The notes: a model not told the origin generated them from the letters alone. Shown: positions 19,515-29,339, counted from the stretch's first letter. The stretch is DNA of 64,000 bases from Leclercia pneumoniae (GCF_017348915.1 NZ_CP071383.1:558001-622000), one strand, 5' to 3'. Numbers and translations: made by a program.

Positions 19515-19534
19515 GTCTTCAATATAGATAGTGC

Positions 19535-19547
19535 GCAATTTAATTGC
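19535..19547 (-). promoter_or_regulatory. Probable OhrR operator
   Basis: GCAATT-T-AATTGC, a perfect 13-nt palindrome 21 nt before the ohrR start. Known OhrR sites contain the CAATT...AATTG core, so autoregulation is likely. No equally good copy is visible in front of ohr itself. Confidence 0.6.
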
Positions 19548-19555
19548 AAGCGATT

Positions 19556-21503
<1,948 letters not shown>

Positions 21504-21868
21504 GGATTACCCTGACGATGGTGATGCCTGAAAGCCCGTAATGGTTACTTTTACAACACATCGCTGTAACGCCGGTGCTGAGGCAGATCAAACTTTCGGC
21601 TATCGGTATTTTATTTTTCGCGTTATTAATGGCGTTATTAATTCTGGATTTTTATATGATTAATCTATCCATTCCGCTTTTTGTTATATTTAGAATTTCT
21701 AACTTCACCTTTTTAAAATGATCAGTGATAGTACATTATCAAATTCGGCAGGGTGTGCGATATTGTAAGCGACTTTTGCGGTGTATAAAAACAGGATGCA
21801 CTACTTTATCGAGGATGCGATAAAGATAACGGCGTTTGATCAACGTCAGGAAAGGACTCAAAACAAAA
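21504..21868. promoter_or_regulatory. AT-rich divergent control region yjjP / yjjQ
   Basis: 365 nt without a gene. The 21600-21760 part is very AT-rich and contains a 10-bp direct repeat CGTTATTAAT (21621-21630 and 21633-21642). In E. coli the yjjQ-bglJ promoter is silenced by H-NS and opened by LeuO, and this composition would suit the same control. No individual site can be fixed by eye. Confidence 0.5.
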
Positions 21869-22603
21869 ATGACGCCAATAAGTTGTCAGCACGCAATTAT
21901 TATCAGTAAATTACCGGTAATGCAAACGGGCTTAGGTTGTATTATCTCACGTAATTTGCCTGATTATGAAGTTTCCTATTGCCGCTCTCAGGAAGAGCTT
22001 ACACTTCTTCAATTACGTCGGGCGAATGTTGTTATTGCCGATATCTCCGGGGATCAACGTAACCCGCGTCGAATTTGCGAAGAATATTATTCTTTGCAGA
22101 ATCATTACCGTGATATTCACTGGATATTTTTAGTTTCACGCCGGGTCTATCCCTGTGCGGTAGAGCTTCTGTTACGACCAGAGAGTTCATTGCTTTCAGA
22201 TATCGAGCCCATTGAGGGCGTGATTAACGCCATTCGTGGCGGAAGCCAGAGTGCAGAACGCATTAGCCAGACGCTGCTAAAACCGGAGCTGGAGGAACTC
22301 GACGAAAGTCGGGATGAGGTGATGTTGACTCACTCTGAACGCAAGGTGTTACGCCTGCTTGGAAAAGGCTGGGGCATAAATCAAATTGCCGCCTTGCTTA
22401 AAAAAAGCAACAAAACGGTCAGTGCCCAAAAAAATAGCGCCATGAGGCGACTGTCATTACGCAGTAATGCCGAAATGTACGCGTGGATTAACAGTAACAA
22501 GGGAATGAAAGAGCTGAATCTTTTTTCAGCCTATGGAGAACAGGACGAATGGAAAAGAGCGCCGTTAAGAGACCTATCGCTATCGTCGAAAAGTGCACAA
22601 TGA
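21869..22603 (+). CDS. yjjQ: YjjQ, LuxR/FixJ-type regulator
   Basis: 244-residue regulator with a degenerate receiver-like N-terminal half and a C-terminal LuxR helix-turn-helix (VLRLLGKGWGINQIAALLKK, KTVSAQKNSAMRRL). E. coli YjjQ represses motility and biofilm-related genes. The N-terminal half has no intact phospho-acceptor triad, so activity is probably set by abundance. I prefer ATG 21869 (MTPISCQH); a TTG 33 nt upstream is the alternative. Its last 55 nt overlap bglJ in another frame. Confidence 0.88.
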   Translation: MTPISCQHAIIISKLPVMQTGLGCIISRNLPDYEVSYCRSQEELTLLQLRRANVVIADISGDQRNPRRICEEYYSLQNHYRDIHWIFLVSRRVYPCAVELLLRPESSLLSDIEPIEGVINAIRGGSQSAERISQTLLKPELEELDESRDEVMLTHSERKVLRLLGKGWGINQIAALLKKSNKTVSAQKNSAMRRLSLRSNAEMYAWINSNKGMKELNLFSAYGEQDEWKRAPLRDLSLSSKSAQ

Positions 22604-23235
22604 GTGCCGTTGGTCTGGAACATCTGTTTTCCAGCCCGACTCTTAAAAATTATCATCCCTCTATTTTCAGCGATATTGCGCAATTTAATGAAGCACTTGA
22701 GACTATTCCATTTTCAGCACTTATCTATTCGCTTTCCGATTCGCGAAATGAGCGCCGTTATTGTCTGGAATGTTTAAAGTCGCTGGCCGCCAATCATAGC
22801 CATATTCAGCGTATTGTTCTGGCGTCTGATACCAAAGAGGCCAGTCTTATCAACCATCTCTCCCCGTCGCATTTGCACGGTATTGTGATTAAATCGGAAT
22901 CGGTCAAAGCGTTACAGGAGCAGTTAGGTGCGCTGTTAAGCGAAACGCGGCGGAGCAGTGACAGTATTCATAATCACTGGAACCTGCATCGTGGACGCTT
23001 ACTGAGCCCGACAGAGCGCGCCATTCTGCAATTTATGTCCAGCGGATATTCAATCCCGGAGATTGCCACGCGTCTGGATCGCAATATCAAAACCATTCGC
23101 GCACATAAGTTTAACGCCATGGTTAAGTTGGGTGTTCACTCCGACATGGGATTGCTGAATGCTGCCGACATCCTGAGCCACTTCCCGATGCCGGATCGTC
23201 GTAATCCACAAAGTTTTATGCTTTATCACTCCTGA
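22549..23235 (+). CDS. bglJ: BglJ, LuxR-type partner of RcsB
   Basis: 228 residues, with a receiver-like N-terminal domain lacking the phosphorylation pocket and a C-terminal LuxR domain (LSPTERAILQFMSSGYSIPE, NIKTIRAHKFNAMVKLGV). In E. coli the BglJ-RcsB heterodimer activates bgl and other H-NS-silenced loci independently of phosphorylation. The ATG lies 55 nt inside yjjQ, so the pair is co-transcribed and probably translationally coupled. More divergent from E. coli than its neighbours, as is common for silenced regulators. Confidence 0.9.
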   Translation: MEKSAVKRPIAIVEKCTMSAVGLEHLFSSPTLKNYHPSIFSDIAQFNEALETIPFSALIYSLSDSRNERRYCLECLKSLAANHSHIQRIVLASDTKEASLINHLSPSHLHGIVIKSESVKALQEQLGALLSETRRSSDSIHNHWNLHRGRLLSPTERAILQFMSSGYSIPEIATRLDRNIKTIRAHKFNAMVKLGVHSDMGLLNAADILSHFPMPDRRNPQSFMLYHS

Positions 23236-23267
23236 ACATGACGCCAGAGGTTTCTCTGGCGCCCTGC

Positions 23268-23726
23268 TTACTGACAGACATCCACCCAGGTGGCATCCGT
23301 CAGCGTGGCCATTCTCTCCGGTGAAATGCGAACGGCACTGTGAATGGCCCCCGCAGCGGGTAACACCTCTTCAAACTCCCGCAGAGAGACATCGCAGTAG
23401 ACTGCCAGCGGATTTTCCAGCCCAAAAGGGCAAACGCCGCCTACAGGATGGCCGGTTACGGTCACGACTTCGTCGCTGCTGAGCATGCGTGCTTTGGCGC
23501 CAAAGGCCTCTTTTAATTTTTTGTTATCCAGGCGGGCGTCACCTTTTGCCACCACTAAAATCACCTCGTTTTTAACCTTTAGTGAAAGGGTTTTGGCGAT
23601 CTGGCCGGGGGCAACGTTGTGTGCCGCCGCAGCCAGCGCAACGGTAGCGGTACTCTGGCTGAGCTCGATGACTTCAATGTCCGGAGCATTGTCGGCAAAA
23701 AATTGCCTTACAGACTGCAAACTCAT
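23268..23726 (-). CDS. YbaK/EbsC-family aminoacyl-tRNA deacylase-like protein
   Basis: 152 residues of the YbaK/ProX editing-domain fold. Visible signatures are KTLSLKVKNEVILVVAKGDARLDNKK (residues about 44-69), with the lysine expected in the active site, and GHPVGGVCPFGL near residues 92-103. Members hydrolyse mischarged aminoacyl-tRNA; which tRNA this one edits cannot be told. It stands alone between bglJ and the EIIC gene and is absent from this position in E. coli. Confidence 0.8.
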   Translation of the reverse strand: MSLQSVRQFFADNAPDIEVIELSQSTATVALAAAAHNVAPGQIAKTLSLKVKNEVILVVAKGDARLDNKKLKEAFGAKARMLSSDEVVTVTGHPVGGVCPFGLENPLAVYCDVSLREFEEVLPAAGAIHSAVRISPERMATLTDATWVDVCQ

Positions 23727-23844
23727 TGTTTTCTCCTGCGAAATAGTCTGCGTAATCTTTCATATCAAATTATGCTCTGTAAATATCCCTTAAGTAACAA
23801 AAATCCCGTATCAGTGATTTCTGGATCGCCTTCACATTCACGGA

Positions 23845-23865
23845 AACCGGTTACAGTAACCGGTT
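23845..23865. promoter_or_regulatory. 21-nt palindrome upstream of the EIIC gene
   Basis: AACCGGTTAC-A-GTAACCGGTT, a perfect inverted repeat with 10-nt arms, in the divergent gap between the YbaK-like gene and the PTS gene. AACCGGTT-centred palindromes are typical of LacI/GntR-type sugar repressors (for example AscG- and GntR-like sites). No regulator gene is adjacent. Confidence 0.65.
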
Positions 23866-23934
23866 GCAGTTGCCGTATGCAGAGATTAATACTGAATAGG
23901 TAACTCCCCCTGTATCCAATAATAAGAGTCGACT

Positions 23935-24042
23935 ATGAAACCTATCCGTTTGAGCAGTACCGCTGGTAGACGAACCAGCAAGGTGGTGAAAGTGGTTTAT
24001 GGAACACCGTGCGGCGCGCAGGCGCCCGAAACGAACCTGTGA
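23935..24042 (+). CDS. Possible 35-residue leader peptide before the EIIC gene
   Basis: An ATG-started reading frame (MKPIRLSSTAGRRTSKVVKV, continuing to ...QAPETNL) ends with TGA 13 nt before the EIIC ATG, directly abutting its AGGAGAG ribosome site. It is basic in the middle (RRTSKVVKV). Initiation signals are modest (AAGAG, about 8 nt upstream). It may be a coupled or regulatory leader, or chance. No homologue is known to me. Confidence 0.3.
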   Translation: MKPIRLSSTAGRRTSKVVKVVYGTPCGAQAPETNL

Positions 24043-24055
24043 CAGGAGAGCCGTT

Positions 24056-25399
24056 ATGTCTGCCAACCATGCTGCGTTTAACCTGATATTCCGTTTTGTC
24101 GAAAATTATGTCAGTCCTGTTGCCGGGCGTATCTCTGCCCAACGCCACGTTATGGCCATCCGCGACGGCTTTATCTCAGCCATGCCGTTTATGATTGTGG
24201 GGTCGTTCCTGCTGGTGTTTGCCTATCCGCCATTCTCGCCAGATACCACCTGGGGCTTTGCCCGCGCCTGGCTTGATATGGCAAAACAGTTTGAAGGCCA
24301 AATCCTGACCCCGTTTGATATGACCATGGGCATTATGTCCATTTACATCTGCGCGGCCATTGCCTACAACCTGGGCAAGCATTACGTTAACTCGCATCAG
24401 CTTGACCCGTTCATGTGCGCCATGCTCTCCTTAATGGCGTTTTTACTCATCGCCGCGCCTAAAACGAAAGGAGCGATGCCGGTAGACAGCCTTGGCGGGA
24501 CGGGGATTTTTACGGCCATCCTTGTCGCGATCTACTGCGTGGAGATGATGCGTTTCCTGAAAGCGCACAACATTGGTATTCGCCTGCCTGACCAGGTGCC
24601 GCCAATGATCAAAAACTCCTTCGATCTGCTGATTCCCGTCCTGGTGGTGGTGTTAACGCTCTATCCGCTGAGCCTGTTTATTCAGTCGCAGTTCGATATG
24701 CTCATCCCGCAGGCCATTATGGCTATCTTCAAACCGCTGGTGTCGGCTGCCGATTCGCTGCCTGCCATTCTGCTGGCGGTGCTGATTGGGCACCTGCTCT
24801 GGTTTGCAGGGATCCATGGGGCTGCCATCGTCTCTGGCATGCTGCAGATGTTCTGGCTCACTAACCTCGGGATGAACCAGACGGCGCTGGCACAGAGCGC
24901 ACCGCTGCCGCACATCTTTATGGAGGCGTTCTGGACCTTCTTTATCGTGATTGGCGGCTCGGGCGCAACCATGGGACTGGTCTTCTGCTACTTACGTAGC
25001 CGGTCTGCGCATTTACGCTCTATTGGGCGTTTGAGCGTGGTGCCAAGCATCTTCAACATTAACGAACCGGTGATTTTTGGCACCCCTATCGTAATGAACC
25101 CCGTTTTCTTTATCCCCTTCCTGCTGGCACCTATGGTCAATGCGGTACTGGCATGGGCGGCAATGAAACTGGATCTGATTGGACGCGTGATATCGGTGGT
25201 CCCCTGGACGGCCCCGGCTCCGGTTGGCGCGGCATGGGCACTGGGCTGGGATTTCAGGGCCGCCGTACTGGTGATACTGCTGGCGCTGGTTTCTGCCATT
25301 ATTTATTACCCGTTCTTCAAGGTGTACGAGAAACAGCTGCTCGCGCAGGAGGCTGAAGAGGCGCAGCGCGCGGAAGAGGAGAGCCAGCAGGTGGCTTAG
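24056..25399 (+). CDS. PTS EIIC permease, lactose/cellobiose family (orphan)
   Basis: 447-residue integral membrane EIIC of the Lac family. It has about eight to ten hydrophobic segments and the family motifs WFAGIHGAAIVSGM and NINEPVIFGTPIVMNP, followed by a charged C-terminal tail (QEAEEAQRAEEESQQ). It resembles ChbC/CelB-type permeases, so a beta-glucoside or chitobiose-like substrate is plausible. No EIIA, EIIB or glycosidase gene is adjacent, so it must borrow these from another locus. I start at ATG 24056 after ACAGGAGAG; an upstream in-frame start would run through the leader region. Confidence 0.87.
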   Translation: MSANHAAFNLIFRFVENYVSPVAGRISAQRHVMAIRDGFISAMPFMIVGSFLLVFAYPPFSPDTTWGFARAWLDMAKQFEGQILTPFDMTMGIMSIYICAAIAYNLGKHYVNSHQLDPFMCAMLSLMAFLLIAAPKTKGAMPVDSLGGTGIFTAILVAIYCVEMMRFLKAHNIGIRLPDQVPPMIKNSFDLLIPVLVVVLTLYPLSLFIQSQFDMLIPQAIMAIFKPLVSAADSLPAILLAVLIGHLLWFAGIHGAAIVSGMLQMFWLTNLGMNQTALAQSAPLPHIFMEAFWTFFIVIGGSGATMGLVFCYLRSRSAHLRSIGRLSVVPSIFNINEPVIFGTPIVMNPVFFIPFLLAPMVNAVLAWAAMKLDLIGRVISVVPWTAPAPVGAAWALGWDFRAAVLVILLALVSAIIYYPFFKVYEKQLLAQEAEEAQRAEEESQQVA

Positions 25400-25539
25400 G
25401 TAAAAGCAAACCGGCAACTGAGGTTATAATGCCGATCGGTTAAGCACGGTGGAATCGTTCCGTTCACTAAGGCATCTCTGCTTTATGCCGGTTCCTCTGC
25501 GGCCTGACCGGGGCACGGGTGTTGACTCCCCGCTGAAAT

Positions 25540-25700
25540 CGGCGAACCGGAGACCGGATGACAAGGGCTGGACGCCATGGATGGCGGCCAGAGGCGAAGC
25601 GAGACAGGGACGTCGAGTTGAGCCGACCGCAGGCAGGAGGTCGGGAGGTGAGCGCAGTGCGAAGCACCGATTTCGTTACGGGGCCGTGGGGAAGGGCATC
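25540..25700. other. GC-rich structured intergenic element between EIIC and fhuF
   Basis: The 314-nt gap 25400-25713 has no credible gene. Its right half contains several small inverted repeats: GCCAT-GG-ATGGC (25574-25585), CCGACC...GGTCGG (25623-25644) and GGTG...CACC (25647-25668), embedded in purine-rich repeats. From memory, similar GC-rich elements are dispersed between genes in Klebsiella and Enterobacter. It may be a mobile palindromic element or an untranslated RNA segment. Confidence 0.4.
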
Positions 25701-25713
25701 CGCCCGCAAAAAC

Positions 25714-26502
25714 CTACTTCAGCGTGCAATCGCCGCACTGCTGCACATCGGGCAGGCGGTTACGCTGACAGCATGTACGACGCACTAGCAAACCGTCGCG
25801 CAGAACAACGGTGCGGAAAAGGGGGTTATCGCTGTCATCAGAAAGCGAGCGGTCCATGAAACAGGCGTGACGCAGTGCGTCAATTTTCTCTTCCCCCAGC
25901 AGCGGTTTCATCTCATTCAGATACCAGTTGATCAGGTAACCGGTATTGCTCCAGATGAGTTTCGCGTTTATCTGTCCGGTCTCTTCCAGCGCCTCAATGA
26001 CCGGAACCAGCGCCCGTGTAATCAACACTTCCATTCGCTGCTGAGCTGAAAGCCGCGACGTCTGCTTATCCTCATGGACGTCGATCCAGAAGCAGGCGGC
26101 ACGCCCGGTTTCATGGAATTCCACATGGAAATGTTCGGGAGAGACATCCAGCGCCGTATCCTGCGCAAGCAGCGCTAACATCAGCGGCGGCACCATCAGT
26201 CCGACATACCACTGCGCCCACAAAGAGAGGAGCGGCTTGTTTTCGCGCGTCAGGCTGGGTTGATTACGGTAGATGTGATCCGAATAGGCGGCCAGCAGCG
26301 ATTGCAGCTCAACCGGACGGCGCCACTGCGCCAGCGTCATACTGCTGTGCGGGGGAGCTTCATCCAGTTTAATGAACTCCAGCAGATGCTCACGCGTCTG
26401 GGCGATGGTGTTATGCAACGCATCCGCAAGCGCCGACCTCCCGGTGGGGAGAGGTGCGCGCCAGAGAATATTTTCAACGGCTTGTGCGGACTGTATGGCC
26501 AT
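25714..26502 (-). CDS. fhuF: FhuF, ferric-siderophore reductase
   Basis: 262-residue cytoplasmic 2Fe-2S protein that reduces iron in hydroxamate siderophores. The unusual cluster motif C-C-x10-C-x2-C is intact at C244, C245, C256 and C259 (RRTCCQRNR, QQCGDC), the same numbers as E. coli FhuF. A Fur-box match lies just upstream of the start. Monocistronic and divergent from yjjZ. Confidence 0.95.
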   Translation of the reverse strand: MAIQSAQAVENILWRAPLPTGRSALADALHNTIAQTREHLLEFIKLDEAPPHSSMTLAQWRRPVELQSLLAAYSDHIYRNQPSLTRENKPLLSLWAQWYVGLMVPPLMLALLAQDTALDVSPEHFHVEFHETGRAACFWIDVHEDKQTSRLSAQQRMEVLITRALVPVIEALEETGQINAKLIWSNTGYLINWYLNEMKPLLGEEKIDALRHACFMDRSLSDDSDNPLFRTVVLRDGLLVRRTCCQRNRLPDVQQCGDCTLK

Positions 26503-26523
26503 AAGCGGACTGGATAAAAATCT

Positions 26524-26542
26524 AAATGATAATGATTGCCAA
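26524..26542 (-). promoter_or_regulatory. Fur box of fhuF
   Basis: On the minus strand TTGGCAATCATTATCATTT, 21 nt before the fhuF start, matches the right half of the 19-bp Fur consensus (AATCATTATC) well. Iron repression of fhuF is established in E. coli. Confidence 0.75.
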
Positions 26543-26617
26543 TCCTAACTATAGATAAAACCGATCGCAAGGGATTTTACTCCCACCCGTGCTGACAAAT
26601 GAGAAATATTACCATAT

Positions 26618-26636
26618 GATATTGGTTATCATTATC
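26618..26636 (+). promoter_or_regulatory. Fur box of yjjZ
   Basis: GATATTGGTTATCATTATC agrees with the Fur consensus GATAATGATAATCATTATC at 16 of 19 positions and lies 17 nt before the yjjZ ATG. YjjZ is Fur-controlled in E. coli. Confidence 0.75.
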
Positions 26637-26653
26637 AGTATGCGGGACAGACT

Positions 26654-26884
26654 ATGTTAAGCAGAGCATTGGGGAGTGGGTGGGGGATATTACTGCCGGC
26701 GATGATTATCGCCACGCTGGCCTTTGTCGATCTGCCTATGGCGATCTGGAAAGGGATTATCGTCACTGGGTTACTGCTGACATCGGTCATGATCTGGCAT
26801 AAAACATTACGGCACTTTGTGTTGCTGCCATCGTGTGTTGCGCTAATCAGTGGGATGTTGGTGCTGATGATGAATCTGAAGTGA
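26654..26884 (+). CDS. yjjZ: YjjZ, small iron-regulated membrane protein (DUF1435)
   Basis: 76 residues with three hydrophobic segments (about 11-25, 30-47, 54-73) and the family pattern LGSGWGILLP and HKTLRHFVLLPSC. No function is known. The Fur box right upstream and divergence from fhuF point to a role under iron limitation. The ribosome site is weak (GGGACAGACT). Confidence 0.85.
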   Translation: MLSRALGSGWGILLPAMIIATLAFVDLPMAIWKGIIVTGLLLTSVMIWHKTLRHFVLLPSCVALISGMLVLMMNLK

Positions 26885-26912
26885 AGGGTACTGCAAGAGA
26901 GAAGGTAAGATT

Positions 26913-26998
26913 TGGTGCGAGGGGGGGGACTCGAACCCCCACATCCTAAGGACACTAACACCTGAAGCTAGCGCGTCTACCAATTCCGCCACCTTCGC
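26913..26998 (-). tRNA. leuV: tRNA-Leu (CAG), third in transcript
   Basis: 86-nt tRNA-Leu including encoded CCA, with a long variable arm. Anticodon CAG lies at 26964-26962. The acceptor stem is GCGAAGG with a CCTCGC 3' strand. It is identical to the two copies upstream in the transcript. The variable arm is one nucleotide shorter than in the E. coli leuQPV genes as I recall them. The assignment of Q, P or V among identical copies is arbitrary. Confidence 0.95.
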
Positions 26999-27031
26999 AC
27001 AGTCATCTTACTTTTTTTGATATCGCCTCGT

Positions 27032-27117
27032 TGGTGCGAGGGGGGGGACTCGAACCCCCACATCCTAAGGACACTAACACCTGAAGCTAGCGCGTCTACC
27101 AATTCCGCCACCTTCGC
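27032..27117 (-). tRNA. leuP: tRNA-Leu (CAG), second in transcript
   Basis: Identical in sequence to the flanking copies and exactly 119 nt from each. The 33-nt spacers on both sides are also identical to each other, indicating tandem duplication or ongoing gene conversion. Confidence 0.95.
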
Positions 27118-27150
27118 ACAGTCATCTTACTTTTTTTGATATCGCCTCGT

Positions 27151-27236
27151 TGGTGCGAGGGGGGGGACTCGAACCCCCACATCCTAAGGACACTAACACC
27201 TGAAGCTAGCGCGTCTACCAATTCCGCCACCTTCGC
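27151..27236 (-). tRNA. leuQ: tRNA-Leu (CAG), first in transcript
   Basis: Promoter-proximal copy of three. The 5' end GCGAAGG is at 27236. It is preceded by a leader with the small hairpin CGATACTTTTAAAGTATCG. Confidence 0.95.
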
Positions 27237-27277
27237 AAACCATCGATACTTTAAAAGTATCGTAACCACGGAGGCGC

Positions 27278-27305
27278 ATTCTAGATGTTTTAAGAAGGAC
27301 GTCAA
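27278..27305 (-). promoter_or_regulatory. Stringent-type promoter of the leucine tRNA operon
   Basis: On the minus strand TTGACG (27305-27300), a 16-nt spacer, and TAGAAT (27283-27278) are followed at once by a GC-rich discriminator GCGCCTCC. This is the arrangement of growth-rate-regulated stable RNA promoters. Confidence 0.85.
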
Positions 27306-27356
27306 CAGAAAAATGCGTAGGGGCAGCGTGAACGGTGCAAAAATGGGCTTTAACGG

Positions 27357-27376
27357 TGCCCGGCTTACGCCGGGCA
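27357..27376. repeat. REP-like hairpin downstream of rsmC
   Basis: TGCCCGGC-TTAC-GCCGGGCA, 8-bp stem, 8 nt beyond the rsmC stop. It has the GCCGGGCA core of enterobacterial REP sequences and lies between rsmC and the tRNA promoter. Confidence 0.6.
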
Positions 27377-27383
27377 GGAGACG

Positions 27384-28412
27384 TTATTTTTTCGCCTGGC
27401 GTGTCATGATGGCGCGATAAATTTTAAACCGGCCGGTCTGGGCTAACACTTCATGGAAGCCAAAGGTTTCATCCAGGATTTTTGGGTAAGGTAGGAAGGC
27501 GTTCGCGACGATGCGCAGTTCGCCGCCGCTGTTCAGATGGCGCACCGCTCCACGAATCAGGGTCTGGGCCGCTTCAAGACTGGTTTCGATACCATCGTGG
27601 AAAGGCGGGTTTGAGATGATCATATCGAAACGACCGTTCACGTCCGAGAAGACGTTGCTGGCGAACACTTCACCTTCAATACCATTGGCGGCAAGCGTCG
27701 CACGGCTGGCTTCAATGGCCGGCGCGCTCACGTCACACAGGGTTAAGCGCACCTTAGGCGAATGGCTGGCAAGCACCGCGGAGAGCACCCCTGCACCACA
27801 GCCCACGTCCAGCACTTTACCTTTGGTATGTGGCGTCAGGGTTGAAAGCAGCAGTTTGCTTCCTACGTCCAGATCGTCACGGCTGAAGACGCCCGGCAGG
27901 GTTTTGATGGTGAGCGTATCGAGGGCGTATTCCCCCCAATATTTTTCGGCATCGAACGCCGGTTTTTTGTCCAGACGGCCATGATAGAGGCCGCAACGAC
28001 GGGCGCTGTCAATTTTAGTCAGCGTGACGTACTCTTCCAGCATCGGTTCGGCGCTACGCACGCCGCTGCGGTTCTCGCCGACGATGAAGATATCGCAGCC
28101 CACCGGAAGCAGTGAGAGCAGGTTCATCAACTGGAACTGGGCTTCCGGCTTATTTTTTGGCCAGTAGTAGATCAGGGTGTCGCAGTCAGCCACATCGTTC
28201 TGCTCCGCGACCAGGCTAAAGCGCGCACGCTCGCCCATCTGACGGCTTAAAACCTGCCAGTGGTGATACTGCTGAGTGTGCGCACGGCTGTCGGCACAAT
28301 CGAAACGGGCAGGCAGGTCATCCTGCATATCTCCGGCAAACAGAATACGGCTTTGTTCGAAATCATCACTGTGACGCAGCAAGACTTCACTTGCCGGGGT
28401 AAATGCAGACAT
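27384..28412 (-). CDS. rsmC: RsmC, 16S rRNA m2G1207 methyltransferase
   Basis: 342-residue SAM-dependent enzyme that methylates the exocyclic amine of G1207 in 16S rRNA. It has a non-catalytic N-terminal Rossmann domain and a C-terminal catalytic one. The SAM site is [16 protein letters not shown] (about residues 200-215) and the catalytic motif is [10 protein letters not shown]. Divergent from holD. Confidence 0.95.
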   Translation of the reverse strand: MSAFTPASEVLLRHSDDFEQSRILFAGDMQDDLPARFDCADSRAHTQQYHHWQVLSRQMGERARFSLVAEQNDVADCDTLIYYWPKNKPEAQFQLMNLLSLLPVGCDIFIVGENRSGVRSAEPMLEEYVTLTKIDSARRCGLYHGRLDKKPAFDAEKYWGEYALDTLTIKTLPGVFSRDDLDVGSKLLLSTLTPHTKGKVLDVGCGAGVLSAVLASHSPKVRLTLCDVSAPAIEASRATLAANGIEGEVFASNVFSDVNGRFDMIISNPPFHDGIETSLEAAQTLIRGAVRHLNSGGELRIVANAFLPYPKILDETFGFHEVLAQTGRFKIYRAIMTRQAKK

Positions 28413-28513
28413 AGTTGTTCCTCAATAATCAGTGGCGGCGATTATAGTTGTTTGTTGGCGCAGATTCGACGAGTTTGGTATATTTGCGCGCCTGACAGAC
28501 AGGAGTTTTCGCA

Positions 28514-28927
28514 ATGACATCCCGACGAGACAGGCAATTACAGCAGCTGGGCATTACCCAGTGGGCGCTGCGCCGCCCGGCGGCATTGCAGGGCGAAATC
28601 GCCATCTCCCTCCCTGCGCATGTGCGCCTGGTGATGGTGGCAAATAACCTGCCCGCGCTGAGCGAGCCTTTCGTGACCGATGTCCTTCGCGCCCTGAAGC
28701 TGACGCCCGATGAGGTGCTACAGCTCACCCCGGAGCGCGTGGCGATGTTGCCAGAAGGGAGTCGCTGTAACAGCTGGCAGCTCGGCGTGACGGAAGCGAT
28801 GGCGCTTAACGGCAGCAATCTTGCTACCCCAGCGCTGGACGAACTTAAAGCCAACCCGGCCGCCCTCAGCGCGCTGTGGCAACAAATCGGCGAACATGAA
28901 CACAATTTCTTCCCTCACGACGACTGA
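28514..28927 (+). CDS. holD: HolD, DNA polymerase III psi subunit
   Basis: 137-residue psi subunit that, with chi (HolC), links the clamp loader to SSB. It begins MTSRRDRQLQQLGITQWALRRP; this N-terminal segment is what binds the clamp loader in E. coli. ATG 28514 follows AGGAG. Its 3' end overlaps rimI by 32 nt, giving a holD-rimI-yjjG operon as in E. coli. Confidence 0.94.
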   Translation: MTSRRDRQLQQLGITQWALRRPAALQGEIAISLPAHVRLVMVANNLPALSEPFVTDVLRALKLTPDEVLQLTPERVAMLPEGSRCNSWQLGVTEAMALNGSNLATPALDELKANPAALSALWQQIGEHEHNFFPHDD

Positions 28928-29339
28928 TTTAGCGCAGGCGTTTGCCATTGAAAAACGCGCCCACGCCTTTCCGTGGAGTGAAAAAACCTTCGCCAGCAAC
29001 CAGGGTGAGCGGTATCTGAACTATCGCATGGATGTCGATAGCACTATGGCGGCTTTCGCCATCACGCAGGTTGTTCTGGATGAAGCGACGCTGTTTAACA
29101 TTGCAGTCGATCCTGCTTTTCAGCGCCGTGGCCTGGGCAGGGCGCTGCTTGAGCACCTTATTCGCGAGCTGGAAACACGAGACGTATTCACGCTGTGGCT
29201 GGAAGTACGTGCATCGAACGTCGCCGCCATCGCCCTGTATGAAAGCTTAGGCTTCAACGAGGCGACGATTCGCCGTAACTATTACCCCACTGCAGAAGGA
29301 CGTGAAGACGCCATCATCATGGCTCTACCGCTTGGATAA
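28896..29339 (+). CDS. rimI: RimI, protein N-alpha-acetyltransferase of ribosomal protein S18
   Basis: 147-residue GNAT enzyme that acetylates the N-terminal alanine of S18. The acetyl-CoA loop is QRRGLGRALLEHL (motif Q-x-x-G-x-G/A), and the conserved Glu and Tyr lie in RRNYYPTAEGRED. I start at ATG 28896 (MNTISSLTTTDLAQAF), matching E. coli, rather than a longer frame into holD. Confidence 0.94.
   Translation: MNTISSLTTTDLAQAFAIEKRAHAFPWSEKTFASNQGERYLNYRMDVDSTMAAFAITQVVLDEATLFNIAVDPAFQRRGLGRALLEHLIRELETRDVFTLWLEVRASNVAAIALYESLGFNEATIRRNYYPTAEGREDAIIMALPLG

Noticed and set aside
25449-25859. Plus-strand frame over the structured element and the end of fhuF
   Set aside because: Arg/Gly-rich translation of a non-coding GC-rich element, half of it antisense to fhuF.
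26913-27236. Triple 119-nt repeat considered as a tandem satellite
   Set aside because: Each unit folds as a complete tRNA-Leu with encoded CCA, so it is a tRNA operon.
27001-27305. Short minus-strand frames across the tRNA genes
   Set aside because: They translate tRNA sequence and the stable-RNA promoter; there is no protein gene.
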